The notes under the pieces are model-generated. The model was not told the DNA's origin, ran no database searches, and saw only the letters and a program-made list of their open reading frames with translations. Both the position numbers and the translations under genes were made by a program. This document shows positions 26,746 to 35,105 of a stretch of 64,000 bases of DNA, piece after piece. The stretch comes from Halococcus sediminicola (GTDB taxonomy: Archaea > Halobacteriota > Halobacteria > Halobacteriales > Halococcaceae). The DNA is taken from positions 806,001-870,000 of the forward strand of contig NZ_BBMP01000022.1 in NCBI RefSeq assembly GCF_000755245.1. Reading direction: 5' to 3'. Each line of letters opens with the position of its first letter. Within the stretch, counting starts at the first letter, position 1.

Positions 26746-28395
26746 TTACAGTCGTTTGCTCACGTATGGACCGTCCTGATGATAACCCCGATTCCGATAG
26801 TATTCGCGGGCACCGATACCACTGATGACGCTCAGTTTGTCGAACCCGGCGTCGTCAGCCATCGTCTCGGCATGACGAAGCAGTTTCTCGCCGTAGCCCT
26901 TGTGCTGCCAGTCGGCGCTTTCGTTCCCGACCTCGACCATCGGCCCGTACACGTGGATTTCGCGGACGATGGCCGCGTTTTCGAGTTCCCGGCGCACGGG
27001 GTCGTTCGGGAAGCGCAGCCGACAGAAGCCGACGAGCAGGTCGCGGTCGGGGTCCTCGTAGCTGATGAACTTCTCGGTGCCACCGCCCGATTTGTAGGTG
27101 AGTACGTCGCGTTCGACGTTTTTCGGCGGGTGTTCGTTCATCCCGACCTCACGACACCGGATACAGTCGCACGTCCAGCCGTGTTCGTCCATGCGCTGGC
27201 GGGCGAGCTGTCTGAGGTTGGACTTCCAGACGCCCGCGTCGATGAAGTCCGCCGGGATGTCCCGTTGTACCCGCTGCAGGCGGACGTACTTCGGGATCAT
27301 CGACTTGATCTCGGCGACCAACTCGGCCGCGCTCTCGTTGTCGAGCGGCTCGAACTCCTCTCTTCGCCACATGTCGTAGGTCGCGGTGCCGCGCACGATG
27401 AGCATCGGATAGATCTTCAGATAGTCGGGTCGCCACTCCGACTCCTCGAACAAGCGTCTGAAATCCTCGATACACATCTCCCGGCTCATTCCGGGTTGGC
27501 CGGGCATCATGTGAAAGCCGACCTTGAATCCCGCATCACGGAGCCGCCGGTTCGCGTCTACGGAGGCCTGCGTGCCGTGGCCCCGGTGCATCGCGCGGTT
27601 GATCTCGTCGTAGGTGGTCTGGACGCCGACTTCGACTTTCGTCCCGCCAAGCGAGAGCATCCGGTCGATCTGTTCGGGGTCACACCAGTCGGGTTTGGTC
27701 TCGAAGGTCGTCCCGATGTTGCGAACCCGCGCCGTCTCGTTGTCCGCGATGATGTCCTCCAGGTACCGAAAGTCGTACTCGTCGGGGTCCTGTGCGAAGC
27801 TCTCGCTCTCGGAGGGCGTCGGCTCGGCATCGGGGTCGAACTCGTTCAGCGCCTGCAACGCCCGCTTGACGAACCACTCCTGATAGTCGTGGCTGCGGGC
27901 GGTCATGGTTCCGCCCATCAGGATGAGTTCGACTTTGTCCACTGGATGACCGATCTCGCGCAACTGATTGAGGCGAAGCGTGACCTGCCCGTAGGGATCG
28001 TAGTCGTTCTGGACGCCGCGCGCGGCGGCCGGCTCGTGGCCCGTATAGGACTGGGCGGACGAGAACTCCGAGCCGGGTCCGCCGGGACAGTAGAGACACT
28101 GCCCGTGGGGACACATGTGCGGGCTGGTCATGATCGCCACTGGTGACACCCCGGAAGCCGTGCGGACGGGCTTGCGCCGGAGCACTTTCTCCAACTCCTC
28201 GCGGCGGCCCTCCGGCGCGCGGTCCAGGATCTCGGAGTTCTTGGGCACTTTCGGCGCGGAGTGGGTCGAGCAGGCCTCCAGTTTCGCCGCCTCGACCTCG
28301 CCCCGCTCGATTTCATCATTGAGAATCCGCTCTATCAGCGCCTCGCAGGTGCGCTCGAATTCCTCGGTCTCGGTCGGCGGAATCTCGGTACTCAT
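26746..28395 (-). CDS. elp3: Elp3: tRNA wobble-uridine carboxymethyl modification enzyme (radical SAM / acetyltransferase)
   Basis: A 549-residue archaeal Elp3, which installs cm5-type modification on U34 of tRNAs. The radical SAM cluster cysteines are 95, 100 and 103 (CPHGQCLYC), followed by MGGTMTARSHDYQEWFVKRAL. The C-terminal acetyltransferase domain ends with QHKGYGEKLLRHAE and GIGAREYYRNRGYH. Both domains look intact, so it should act alone as in other archaea. The start at 28395 has a TATA-like ccttattc upstream with a short leader. Confidence 0.95.
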   Translation of the reverse strand: MSTEIPPTETEEFERTCEALIERILNDEIERGEVEAAKLEACSTHSAPKVPKNSEILDRAPEGRREELEKVLRRKPVRTASGVSPVAIMTSPHMCPHGQCLYCPGGPGSEFSSAQSYTGHEPAAARGVQNDYDPYGQVTLRLNQLREIGHPVDKVELILMGGTMTARSHDYQEWFVKRALQALNEFDPDAEPTPSESESFAQDPDEYDFRYLEDIIADNETARVRNIGTTFETKPDWCDPEQIDRMLSLGGTKVEVGVQTTYDEINRAMHRGHGTQASVDANRRLRDAGFKVGFHMMPGQPGMSREMCIEDFRRLFEESEWRPDYLKIYPMLIVRGTATYDMWRREEFEPLDNESAAELVAEIKSMIPKYVRLQRVQRDIPADFIDAGVWKSNLRQLARQRMDEHGWTCDCIRCREVGMNEHPPKNVERDVLTYKSGGGTEKFISYEDPDRDLLVGFCRLRFPNDPVRRELENAAIVREIHVYGPMVEVGNESADWQHKGYGEKLLRHAETMADDAGFDKLSVISGIGAREYYRNRGYHQDGPYVSKRL

Positions 28396-28456
28396 CGCAG
28401 TCGGTGAAAACCAGTCGTGTCGCGCGAATAAGGCTGTTGTTCGTTCGTCGGACGGC

Positions 28457-30553
28457 TCAGGCCTGCTCGGCGACGACTTCGATGGTTGCCTCGCGCACGG
28501 TTTCGCGCTCGCCGACGAGGAACTCCAATCTGTCGCCCGCTGCACCCACCGAGACGGCCGCCTCGGGCGCGCGCTCGGCGACGTCCTCGGCCACGGCGTC
28601 GATGTCGAGGTCGCCACCGTGGCGGACGAGCAGTTCGTCCTCGCCGAGACCGAGTAGTACGGAGGCGTCCTCGCGGTCATCGCTTCGCGCTGCGGTGGCG
28701 TCCTCGCACGTCCTCCGGAAGAGTTCGTCACAGAGCAGGTCGGTCGGCGGGAAGTCGTAGCGATGGGTGAACGCGTCCGTATCGAGCACGTTCACGACCG
28801 TGCCATCGATCTCGTGCCGTTCGAGGTGGGCCTGTGCGGTCCCGATGGCCGTATCGAGTTTCTCGCGGAACTGGGTCGCAAGCCGGGCAGCCAGCGACTG
28901 GCGGCCGTCGAACAGCAGGTCCGCGACGAGTTCGCGCTTGTCCTCGTAGGCCTGGTAGTTCGCCACGAGCGCGACCGACTCACGGAGGTCACGTGTGCGC
29001 TCTGTGTCGTAGCCCGCCTCGGCGGCGAGGTCGGCGTACGCCTCGGGACTGTCCTCCCAGAAACTCACCGCCGGGAGGTGCTCGATCTCGCTCCGCACGT
29101 CGGGGTCGACGTGGACGGCGACGTTTGCCGCGAGCGCACCCGCCGTCGTTCTGGTCGTGTCGACGAACGCCTCGACGTCCCCGGTCCCTTCGTCGTCGAT
29201 GACGGCCCGGTCGGCGTCGTAAAGCGCGAGGAGTCCGAGACCATCTGCCGAGGCCTGCGTCCCGCCGACGCCACAGAAGACGAACAGGGGGAACTTCTCG
29301 TCGTGGCGCTCGTTGGCGTCGAGCATGGTGGTTATGTCCCGGGTCGCCGAGTCCATGTCGTAGACGCCCTCGCCGAGCGGGCGGCGGTCGAAGTAGTGGT
29401 ACTCGGCGTCGCTCTGGGCGTGTTCGTCGCGCACGAGGGGCAGCGTCGCCCGCTCGATGGCGCTTGCGGCGACGTAGCCGTCGGCGCTGGCGTCGTGGCG
29501 GACGATGACGGGCCGCGAATCGAGCACGGCGCGGCGGATCAGCCCCGCGAGGTCGCGGACGTCGTCGAGACGGTCGGCCACCGCGCTATCGTCGGCGAGC
29601 GGTTCGACTTCCTCGGGTCGGGCTCGTTCGGCGAGTGCCGTCTCCATCCGATCCTCGACGGCGTCGCGTTCCTCGTCGTTCAATACTGTGAGTCCCGACG
29701 CCTCGATCTGGAGGTCGTCGCGGTGGCGCTCGACGCGCCCCTCGATGGCGACGACTGCACCCTGCTCGACGTCGGGGTACGCACGGACGCCGGCCTCCTC
29801 GAAGGCCGCACAGTCCACGGATCCGGACTCGTCGCGGAGTTCGAAGACGGTCGGGCCGCCGGTCTGGCGCACCGAGGCGACCCTGCCCTCGACGCGCACC
29901 GGGTCGCCGACGCGCGATTCGAGGGCCTCGACGGCGACGCGCTCGCGGTCGGCGTCGGGTTCCGGCTCTGATTCGGATTCCGGTTCGGCGAGCGCCGCAC
30001 CGTCGCGCTCGTTGGCTCCGTCGGTTCCGTTGGTTTCATCGCGTTCGTCGGTGTCGGCTGTCGTGTCGGCGCTTGCACTCCCGTCGGTGCGGGGCCGGTC
30101 GGTCGTTATTTCGCTCGTGTCGGTCGCCGGACGCCCGGCGACCGCGTGCTCATTTGGGTCGGCGGCCTCCGCTTCGTCGGGGAGTTCGTCGCCTTCGGGC
30201 GTGTCGACGAGGCTGCCCCGAAATTCGCGGTCGGCCTGTCGGATCGACCACGTGAGGTCGACGTTGCCGTTGTCGTGAACGTCGGTGACTTGGACGTACA
30301 CCGTGTCGCCGGCGTCCCAATCGAGACTTTCGAGCCGGCTGTCGAGTTCGCTTCGGTGGAGCAGACCGGTGACGCTGTCGCCGATGTCGATGAAGACACC
30401 GAACTCGGCGAAGCCGTCGACCGAACCGCGGTAGAAGCGACCGGGCGTGAGTTGGTTGGCGTGCGAGCCTTCGAATTCGAAGACGACGTCCTCCTCGTGG
30501 CTCTCGCAGATGAAGCCGTCCGTGGAGGTGCCGCAGATGATACAGCTACCCAT
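28457..30553 (-). CDS. RecJ-like DHH-family protein with zinc finger, S1 and OB domains
   Basis: A 698-residue archaeal RecJ-like protein. The order is an N-terminal zinc finger (Cys4, Cys7, Cys16, His19), an S1 RNA-binding domain (GRFYRGSVDGFAEFGVFIDI), an acidic linker, an OB-fold (VRVEGRVASVRQTGGPTVFEL), then a DHH/DHHA1 core. Motif I reads HDASADG. The places where motif II (DCG) and motif III (DHH) are expected read FCG and DDE, so catalytic metal binding is doubtful. It may act as a Cdc45/GINS-associated factor or an RNA-binding relative. It starts leaderless at 30553 (TATA-like gttttag). Confidence 0.85.
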   Translation of the reverse strand: MGSCIICGTSTDGFICESHEEDVVFEFEGSHANQLTPGRFYRGSVDGFAEFGVFIDIGDSVTGLLHRSELDSRLESLDWDAGDTVYVQVTDVHDNGNVDLTWSIRQADREFRGSLVDTPEGDELPDEAEAADPNEHAVAGRPATDTSEITTDRPRTDGSASADTTADTDERDETNGTDGANERDGAALAEPESESEPEPDADRERVAVEALESRVGDPVRVEGRVASVRQTGGPTVFELRDESGSVDCAAFEEAGVRAYPDVEQGAVVAIEGRVERHRDDLQIEASGLTVLNDEERDAVEDRMETALAERARPEEVEPLADDSAVADRLDDVRDLAGLIRRAVLDSRPVIVRHDASADGYVAASAIERATLPLVRDEHAQSDAEYHYFDRRPLGEGVYDMDSATRDITTMLDANERHDEKFPLFVFCGVGGTQASADGLGLLALYDADRAVIDDEGTGDVEAFVDTTRTTAGALAANVAVHVDPDVRSEIEHLPAVSFWEDSPEAYADLAAEAGYDTERTRDLRESVALVANYQAYEDKRELVADLLFDGRQSLAARLATQFREKLDTAIGTAQAHLERHEIDGTVVNVLDTDAFTHRYDFPPTDLLCDELFRRTCEDATAARSDDREDASVLLGLGEDELLVRHGGDLDIDAVAEDVAERAPEAAVSVGAAGDRLEFLVGERETVREATIEVVAEQA

Positions 30554-30686
30554 TAGCGGAACCTACGGCCGGGGACTAAAACGGTTGTCGAAACGCGACG
30601 CGTACACGACGCCGAATCGAAACCGCGCCGCCGTCGAGTCGGGATTCGCCGTGGAGGCGTTGGCTGCTCTGCGAGTCCGAACTCCG

Positions 30687-30950
30687 TCACTCGAAAACCG
30701 CACTCTCTGCTTCGAGCGCCTCGATGTCGTCCGCGACTTTTCTGACCTGCTCGGGAAAGAGCGCGACCTGCACCTCGTTGCCTTCGTCGTCTTCGAAGAC
30801 GCATTTCACGCGCTTGTCGCCGAATTCGCGGGCCTCGGCACTCGTCACGTCGAACAGTTTCGCCTCCGCCGACTTGTTCGCCGGGCCGACGTTCTTGAGC
30901 GCGCCGTCTTTCAGTTCGACCATGAACTCGTCGAGTCGAAGGTTGAGCAC
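30687..30950 (-). CDS. Small conserved-looking hypothetical protein
   Basis: An 87-residue acidic protein: RLDEFMVELKDGALKNVGPA, then VKCVFEDDEGNEVQVALFPE and a C-terminal helix. It has no signal, helix pair or metal motif, and I do not recognise the family. GTG 30950 is preferred over ATG 30923 because a TATA-like cagttaactc is centred 27 nt upstream. It is divergent from the sulfite-oxidase-type gene and upstream of recJ-like on the same strand (133-nt gap). Confidence 0.7.
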   Translation of the reverse strand: MLNLRLDEFMVELKDGALKNVGPANKSAEAKLFDVTSAEAREFGDKRVKCVFEDDEGNEVQVALFPEQVRKVADDIEALEAESAVFE

Positions 30951-31016
30951 ACCGGCGCGAGGAGCACTGGAGAGTTAACTGTTGGTCCCCGCGAGCGCGC
31001 CGGCCGAACGGTCGTC

Positions 31017-31054
31017 GACGTGCCACGCCAAACGGTTATGGACGTACCACGCCA
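31017..31054 (+). promoter_or_regulatory. Direct repeats flanking the TATA box of the molybdopterin oxidoreductase gene
   Basis: GACGTGCCACGCCA (31017-31030) and GACGTACCACGCCA (31041-31054) differ at one base and lie 24 bp start to start. The TATA-like cggttatg (about 31033-31040) sits between them, and ATG 31064 follows 10 nt after the second copy. The spacing suits a dimeric regulator acting at the basal promoter. Confidence 0.5.
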
Positions 31055-31063
31055 TTCCGGACC

Positions 31064-32290
31064 ATGAGCGACGCACGCGAGGGACGGCGCGAGGAGATCG
31101 AGGCGATACTCGACCGCAAACCCGGAACGAGCGAGACGCGCGACGAGACCGAGCGCTATACGGCCGTCGGGGCCGCGAGCCGCGCGACCTTCGGGAACTG
31201 GCTGACGCCCATCGAGGAGCATTTCGTGCTCCATCGTAACCCGATTCCCGACGGCGACGCCGACTCGTGGACGATAACGCTCGTCGACGACGGGGAAACC
31301 GAACTATCGCTCGCCGAACTCATCGAGGAGCTTCCGACCGTAGCGGTCGCCCACACGATGGAATGTGCTGGCAACGGGCGCGGCCAGCACGACCCCGAGA
31401 CCGGAAACGTCCAGTGGGACTGCGAGGCCGCCGGCACCGCCCTCTGGACCGGCACGCCAGTGAGTTCGGTGCTGCGGGCGGCCGGCGTCGATGTCGATAC
31501 TGACGAGGACCGGTGGCTCACCGCCATCGGTGCCGACAGCACCGACGAGGAGGCGTTCGCGCGGTCGATTCCCCTCTCGAAGGCGCTCGACGACTGCGTG
31601 CTCGCCCACGGCATGAACGGCCAGCCCCTCCCCGACGAACACGGCCATCCCGTTCGACTGGTCGTGCCGGGCTGGTACGGCGTCAACAGCGTCAAATGGC
31701 TGTCCGAACTCCGCGTGATGGATGGTATGGTTCGTGAGGGGTCGCTCGACAGGCCCGGTAGCCACGCGCGCTGGCAGCAAGACGAGTACCGCATCCACGC
31801 CGCCGGCGAGGAGCCAGCAGAGAACGAAACTGTCGAGACGACCGGGACGTGGGCACAGCTCGAAGCGGGCGGGACAGCGCCCTACACCTTCGACGAGACC
31901 GTGATGTCGCTCGTCGGTCGGCCGACGGGTGAGGACGCCCGCACGCAAGGGACCATCGAGGTCAGGGGCGTCGCGTGGGCGGGCGACGAGCGCGTCGAAC
32001 GGGTCGAACTGTCGACGGACGACGGAGATTCGTGGCACGACGCGGAGCTGTTCGGTCCCGATTATCGGGGTGCGTGGCGGCTCTTTCGGTACGACTGGGA
32101 GGCCGACCCCGGCGAGCACCGGCTCCTCTCGCGGGCGAGCGACGAACGCGGGCGCACCCAACCCGAGACCATCGGTACGCCCGAGGAGAGCTTCGACGCG
32201 CTTGACGACGGTCGGTATCCGTGGAACGAGGGCGGCTACGCGGCGAACGCCTTCCGGCCGAACGGCGTCACCGTCGAGGTCACCGACTGA
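31064..32290 (+). CDS. Sulfite-oxidase-family molybdopterin oxidoreductase
   Basis: A 408-residue soluble enzyme of the sulfite oxidase family. The molybdenum-ligand cysteine is Cys101 in the TMECAGNGR motif. HPVRLVVPGWYGVNSVKWL is the cofactor-site signature, and the C-terminal Mo-co dimerisation domain (VRGVAWAGDERVERVELSTDDG) is present. There is no Tat signal, so it is probably cytoplasmic. The substrate (sulfite or another) is not proven. The leaderless promoter has paired direct repeats. It is convergent with the Yip1-like gene, with no gap. Confidence 0.9.
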   Translation: MSDAREGRREEIEAILDRKPGTSETRDETERYTAVGAASRATFGNWLTPIEEHFVLHRNPIPDGDADSWTITLVDDGETELSLAELIEELPTVAVAHTMECAGNGRGQHDPETGNVQWDCEAAGTALWTGTPVSSVLRAAGVDVDTDEDRWLTAIGADSTDEEAFARSIPLSKALDDCVLAHGMNGQPLPDEHGHPVRLVVPGWYGVNSVKWLSELRVMDGMVREGSLDRPGSHARWQQDEYRIHAAGEEPAENETVETTGTWAQLEAGGTAPYTFDETVMSLVGRPTGEDARTQGTIEVRGVAWAGDERVERVELSTDDGDSWHDAELFGPDYRGAWRLFRYDWEADPGEHRLLSRASDERGRTQPETIGTPEESFDALDDGRYPWNEGGYAANAFRPNGVTVEVTD

Positions 32291-32878
32291 CTACGCGACG
32301 AGGGCGGTGGCGGCCGCGACGCCGCGGAAGGCGTAGCCGAAGACGAACAGCCCGGGGATGGCCGCCGCGAGCGCCGCGCGCCCGAGACCGATCCCGTGAA
32401 CTTCGCTCGTGCCGACGACGAGCAGCGTCCATCCATAGAGCGCGCAAGCGACTCTGAGCGCGGGAACCGGCAGCCCGGCGAGCACGCACGGCGCGCTCGC
32501 GTAGGCGATGACCTGCACTGTTTCGCTGACGCCGGCGCGCTCGCTGGCCACGGGAACGAGCGCAAGCGTCTGGATGGCCGCCGCCAGATGGAGCGCGAGC
32601 GGCGCGACGAAGCCGACGGCGATGAGGAGTGCGAGGAGCGCCGAGGCGACCGGTCGGCCGCCGAGTACCGGGTACGCGCCGGGCACGAGCGCGAACCGGG
32701 CCGCCTCCTCGATGGCGACCACGGTCATCACGAACGCCAGCCCGGGCGCTTGGTCGCCCGGTGCGACCCCCGTGGCGAAAAACCGGCGCGGGCGCACCAA
32801 GGCTTCGAACCACGCGCGCGCGAGCGCTACCGGCCCCCTGTCGCGCCCGCCGGTCGGGTTCTCGACCCACTGCGTCAC
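32291..32878 (-). CDS. Yip1-like multi-pass membrane protein
   Basis: A 195-residue membrane protein with about five hydrophobic segments. It begins with a soluble ALARAWFEALVRPRRFFATG segment typical of the haloarchaeal Yip1 family. GTG 32878 is chosen because a ggatacgc box lies about 27 nt upstream; the frame is open to 33055 but the extra part is Arg-rich shadow. The role is unknown. It is divergent from the ccdA transcript. Confidence 0.72.
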   Translation of the reverse strand: MTQWVENPTGGRDRGPVALARAWFEALVRPRRFFATGVAPGDQAPGLAFVMTVVAIEEAARFALVPGAYPVLGGRPVASALLALLIAVGFVAPLALHLAAAIQTLALVPVASERAGVSETVQVIAYASAPCVLAGLPVPALRVACALYGWTLLVVGTSEVHGIGLGRAALAAAIPGLFVFGYAFRGVAAATALVA

Positions 32879-32937
32879 GGCTATCAGTCGTGTCCTGTGG
32901 CGTATCCCGGTTTCGATGCCCCGACGAAACGGCTGCG

Positions 32938-32944
32938 TATTTAC
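32938..32944 (+). promoter_or_regulatory. TATA box for the ccdA leader ORF
   Basis: The element TATTTAC is centred 27 nt before the GTG at 32968, the distance expected for a leaderless start. No comparable box lies 27 nt before ccdA itself (33073). Confidence 0.5.
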
Positions 32945-32967
32945 GTCGCCGTCACGACTACTCGACC

Positions 32968-33066
32968 GTGAGCGAGCAGCCCGTCCCAACACCCGATTCC
33001 TCCGACGGCCGATACACGCGAGCGGCCTCGTCGCAACGAGTGATGCCATGCGCAACCGTCGGGTGA
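32968..33066 (+). CDS. Short leader ORF before ccdA
   Basis: A 32-codon ORF (GTG start, VSEQPVPTPDSSDGRYTRAA, ending CATVG) whose start lies where transcription is predicted to begin. It stops 6 nt before the ccdA ATG, and a GGTGA near its end could serve as a Shine-Dalgarno site for ccdA. No family is recognised. Its value may be translational coupling and not the peptide. Confidence 0.4.
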   Translation: MSEQPVPTPDSSDGRYTRAASSQRVMPCATVG

Positions 33067-33072
33067 ACCGAG

Positions 33073-33993
33073 ATGGTCACCATCGACCAGCCCTCGCTGC
33101 TGACAGCCGCCTACGCCGCGGGCGTGTTGATGTTCTTCGCACCGTGTAGCGTCGGCCTGCTCCCCGCATATCTGACCTACTACTTCACTCACGACGCCGA
33201 AACTGACGGCGGAACTGCCACCGCGACGAGCACCAGTTCGGGGGGTTTCGCGCGGCAGCTGCTGCTCGCAAACGGCGTCCTGCTCTTTCTCGCCGGGGCG
33301 ATCCCCCTGTTCTATATGGCGACGGCGGGGATCCGTCTGCTGTTGCCTGGCTATGACCTCGTCGTCCCGCTCGCAAAACTCGGCACGGGAAGCTACCTCC
33401 CGCCCGTGGCGGCGGTGTTCGTCGGCACGGGACTGTCGGTCGCCGCCACCGGCCGGCGCGGGGCGCGGGGGCTTCGCGTCGGCGGTATCGCCACCCTCGG
33501 TATCGTTCTGCTCTACCTACTCGTCGGCGGCGTCGTGCTCGTCGTCGGCGAGTGGATACGACCGTACCTCGCCTCGCTCGAACTGCTCGTCGGCCCGTTG
33601 CTGGTGGCGCTCGGCATCGCCTACTACTCCGGTATCTCGCCGCTGCGCGCCATCGAACTCCCCGAGCGCGGCGAAGTCTCGGATTCGGAGTTCTTCACGT
33701 TCGGCTTGCTCTACGGCGTCGGCAGCCTCGCCTGTAATCTCCCGGTGTTTCTGGGCGTTGTGCTCTCGTCGTTTTTCACCGGCACGTTCCTCTCGGGACT
33801 GGCGGTCTTCGCCGCCTTCGCCGCCGGGATGGGCACGCTGATGATCGGGCTGAGCGTCGTCGCGGGTCTCACCGAAGGATCGCTCTCGCTCGGGCGCTAC
33901 GCCGCGCCGATTCAAACGATTGGGAGCGCCGCGTTCGTTCTCATCGGGCTGTACGTGACGTGGTTCACGCTGCGCTCGTTCGGTTATCTATGA
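33073..33993 (+). CDS. ccdA: Cytochrome c biogenesis / thiol-reductant transporter CcdA
   Basis: A 306-residue membrane protein with about eight helices. The redox-active cysteines are Cys25 (FFAPCSVGLLPAYLTYY) and Cys221 (SLACNLPVFLG), the two that pass electrons across the membrane in CcdA/DsbD. A loop of about 20 residues after helix 1 is Thr/Ser/Ala-rich. It supplies reductant to extracytoplasmic thioredoxin-like proteins; no such partner is adjacent. Confidence 0.9.
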   Translation: MVTIDQPSLLTAAYAAGVLMFFAPCSVGLLPAYLTYYFTHDAETDGGTATATSTSSGGFARQLLLANGVLLFLAGAIPLFYMATAGIRLLLPGYDLVVPLAKLGTGSYLPPVAAVFVGTGLSVAATGRRGARGLRVGGIATLGIVLLYLLVGGVVLVVGEWIRPYLASLELLVGPLLVALGIAYYSGISPLRAIELPERGEVSDSEFFTFGLLYGVGSLACNLPVFLGVVLSSFFTGTFLSGLAVFAAFAAGMGTLMIGLSVVAGLTEGSLSLGRYAAPIQTIGSAAFVLIGLYVTWFTLRSFGYL

Positions 33994-34141
33994 CCGAACG
34001 AGCCGTCGAGCATCGCTCACCGACACCGTCCGTGAAAAAACGATGTGTACTCCCAAATCGTGCACTACTGTCCCACGGTACCGTTCGTATCCGCGAATCT
34101 CAGGGGATAGTACTGGTTCGGTATTGTCTCATTCTCACCAT

Positions 34142-34149
34142 ACTATAGC
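34142..34149 (+). promoter_or_regulatory. TATA box for the DUF2270 leader ORF
   Basis: ACTATAGC is centred about 27 nt upstream of ATG 34174. A second AT-rich element, ctttatc, follows at 34153-34159. Confidence 0.45.
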
Positions 34150-34173
34150 AAGCTTTATCGGACTCAGTCGGGT

Positions 34174-34335
34174 ATGGTCGAGCAACGAGCGAACGAAGGC
34201 GTCGGTCGGACGGCGGTACTGAACGACCGAGCACTCGACCCAACGATGACCACAGACCACGAGCGACACGCGAACCGGCGACGTGACGGCTCAGGGGGAA
34301 CCAGCGACCGACCCACGATGGGGTGGTACTCGTGA
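34174..34335 (+). CDS. Short leader ORF before the DUF2270 gene
   Basis: A 53-codon ORF (MVEQRANEGVGRTAVLNDRA... ending PTMGWYS), rich in Arg and polar residues, starting at the predicted transcription start. Its TGA overlaps the downstream GTG start (GTGA), so the two are probably translationally coupled. No family is recognised. Confidence 0.45.
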   Translation: MVEQRANEGVGRTAVLNDRALDPTMTTDHERHANRRRDGSGGTSDRPTMGWYS

Positions 34336-35042
34336 GCGGAAGCGACTCGTTCGACCCGACCGACGAATCCGCACGTCACATCGGCCGCGGGATGTTCGAA
34401 GAGGAGATGGGTCCCGGCTCGTCGATGGCCCACCTCTATCGTGGCGAGGTCCACCGGATGAAGTTCTGGCGCGAGCGCCTCGACCGCACCACCAACTGGG
34501 CGGTCACCGTCATGGCGGCCATCCTGACGTGGACCTTCACGGGCGGCCATCCCCACTACATCCTCCTCGTGGGGCTGGTGATGCTCACCGTCTTCCTCGT
34601 CGTCGAGGCCCGCCGATACCGGGGCTACGACCTCTGGCGCTCGCGCGTGCGCCTGCTGCAGGAGAACGTGTTTGCGAACGCGCTCGACCCCTCGCGGGAG
34701 ATCGGCGACCCCCACTGGCGGCGCGAACTCAGCGAGGACTACCGCAAACCGAGAATCAAGATCTCCTTCGAGGAGGCGCTCGCCCACCGGCTGCGGCGCA
34801 TCTATCTGCCCCTGATGGCCGTGCTGCTCGTCGCGTGGTTCGTCCGCATCACCGCGTTCATGCCGGGGACCGACTGGCCGGCGAGCGCCGCCATCGGGGC
34901 CGTCCCCGGACTCCTCGTCAGCGCGATCGTCGCCGTCGTTTTCGCCTGTGCGGCGGCGATCGCCTTCCGCCCGCGAACGTGGAAGGCGAACGGCGAACTC
35001 CGACTCACCGACGTCGACGTCTGGGGCGACGCCGAACAGTAA
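34332..35042 (+). CDS. DUF2270 integral membrane protein
   Basis: A 236-residue protein of the DUF2270 family. It has a soluble N-terminal part (HIGRGMFEEEMGPGSSMAHLYRGEVHRM), a helix pair around TTNWAVTVMAAILTWTF and ILLVGLVMLTVFLVV, a conserved cytoplasmic stretch (RRYRGYDLWRSRVRLLQENV, then HWRRELSEDYRKP) and two more helices. The function is unknown. The start is the GTG that overlaps the upstream short ORF; GTG 34323 is an alternative. Confidence 0.82.
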   Translation: MSGSDSFDPTDESARHIGRGMFEEEMGPGSSMAHLYRGEVHRMKFWRERLDRTTNWAVTVMAAILTWTFTGGHPHYILLVGLVMLTVFLVVEARRYRGYDLWRSRVRLLQENVFANALDPSREIGDPHWRRELSEDYRKPRIKISFEEALAHRLRRIYLPLMAVLLVAWFVRITAFMPGTDWPASAAIGAVPGLLVSAIVAVVFACAAAIAFRPRTWKANGELRLTDVDVWGDAEQ

Positions 35043-35073
35043 TCGAAGACCGAACGCCGCGGCCACCGTCCGA

Positions 35074-35082
35074 CAGTATATA
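35074..35082 (+). promoter_or_regulatory. TATA box of the CoA-disulfide-reductase-type gene
   Basis: AGTATATAC is centred about 27 nt before ATG 35106, giving a leaderless transcript. Confidence 0.55.
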
Positions 35083-35105
35083 CCGGTTCACGACGACGCT
35101 CCCAC

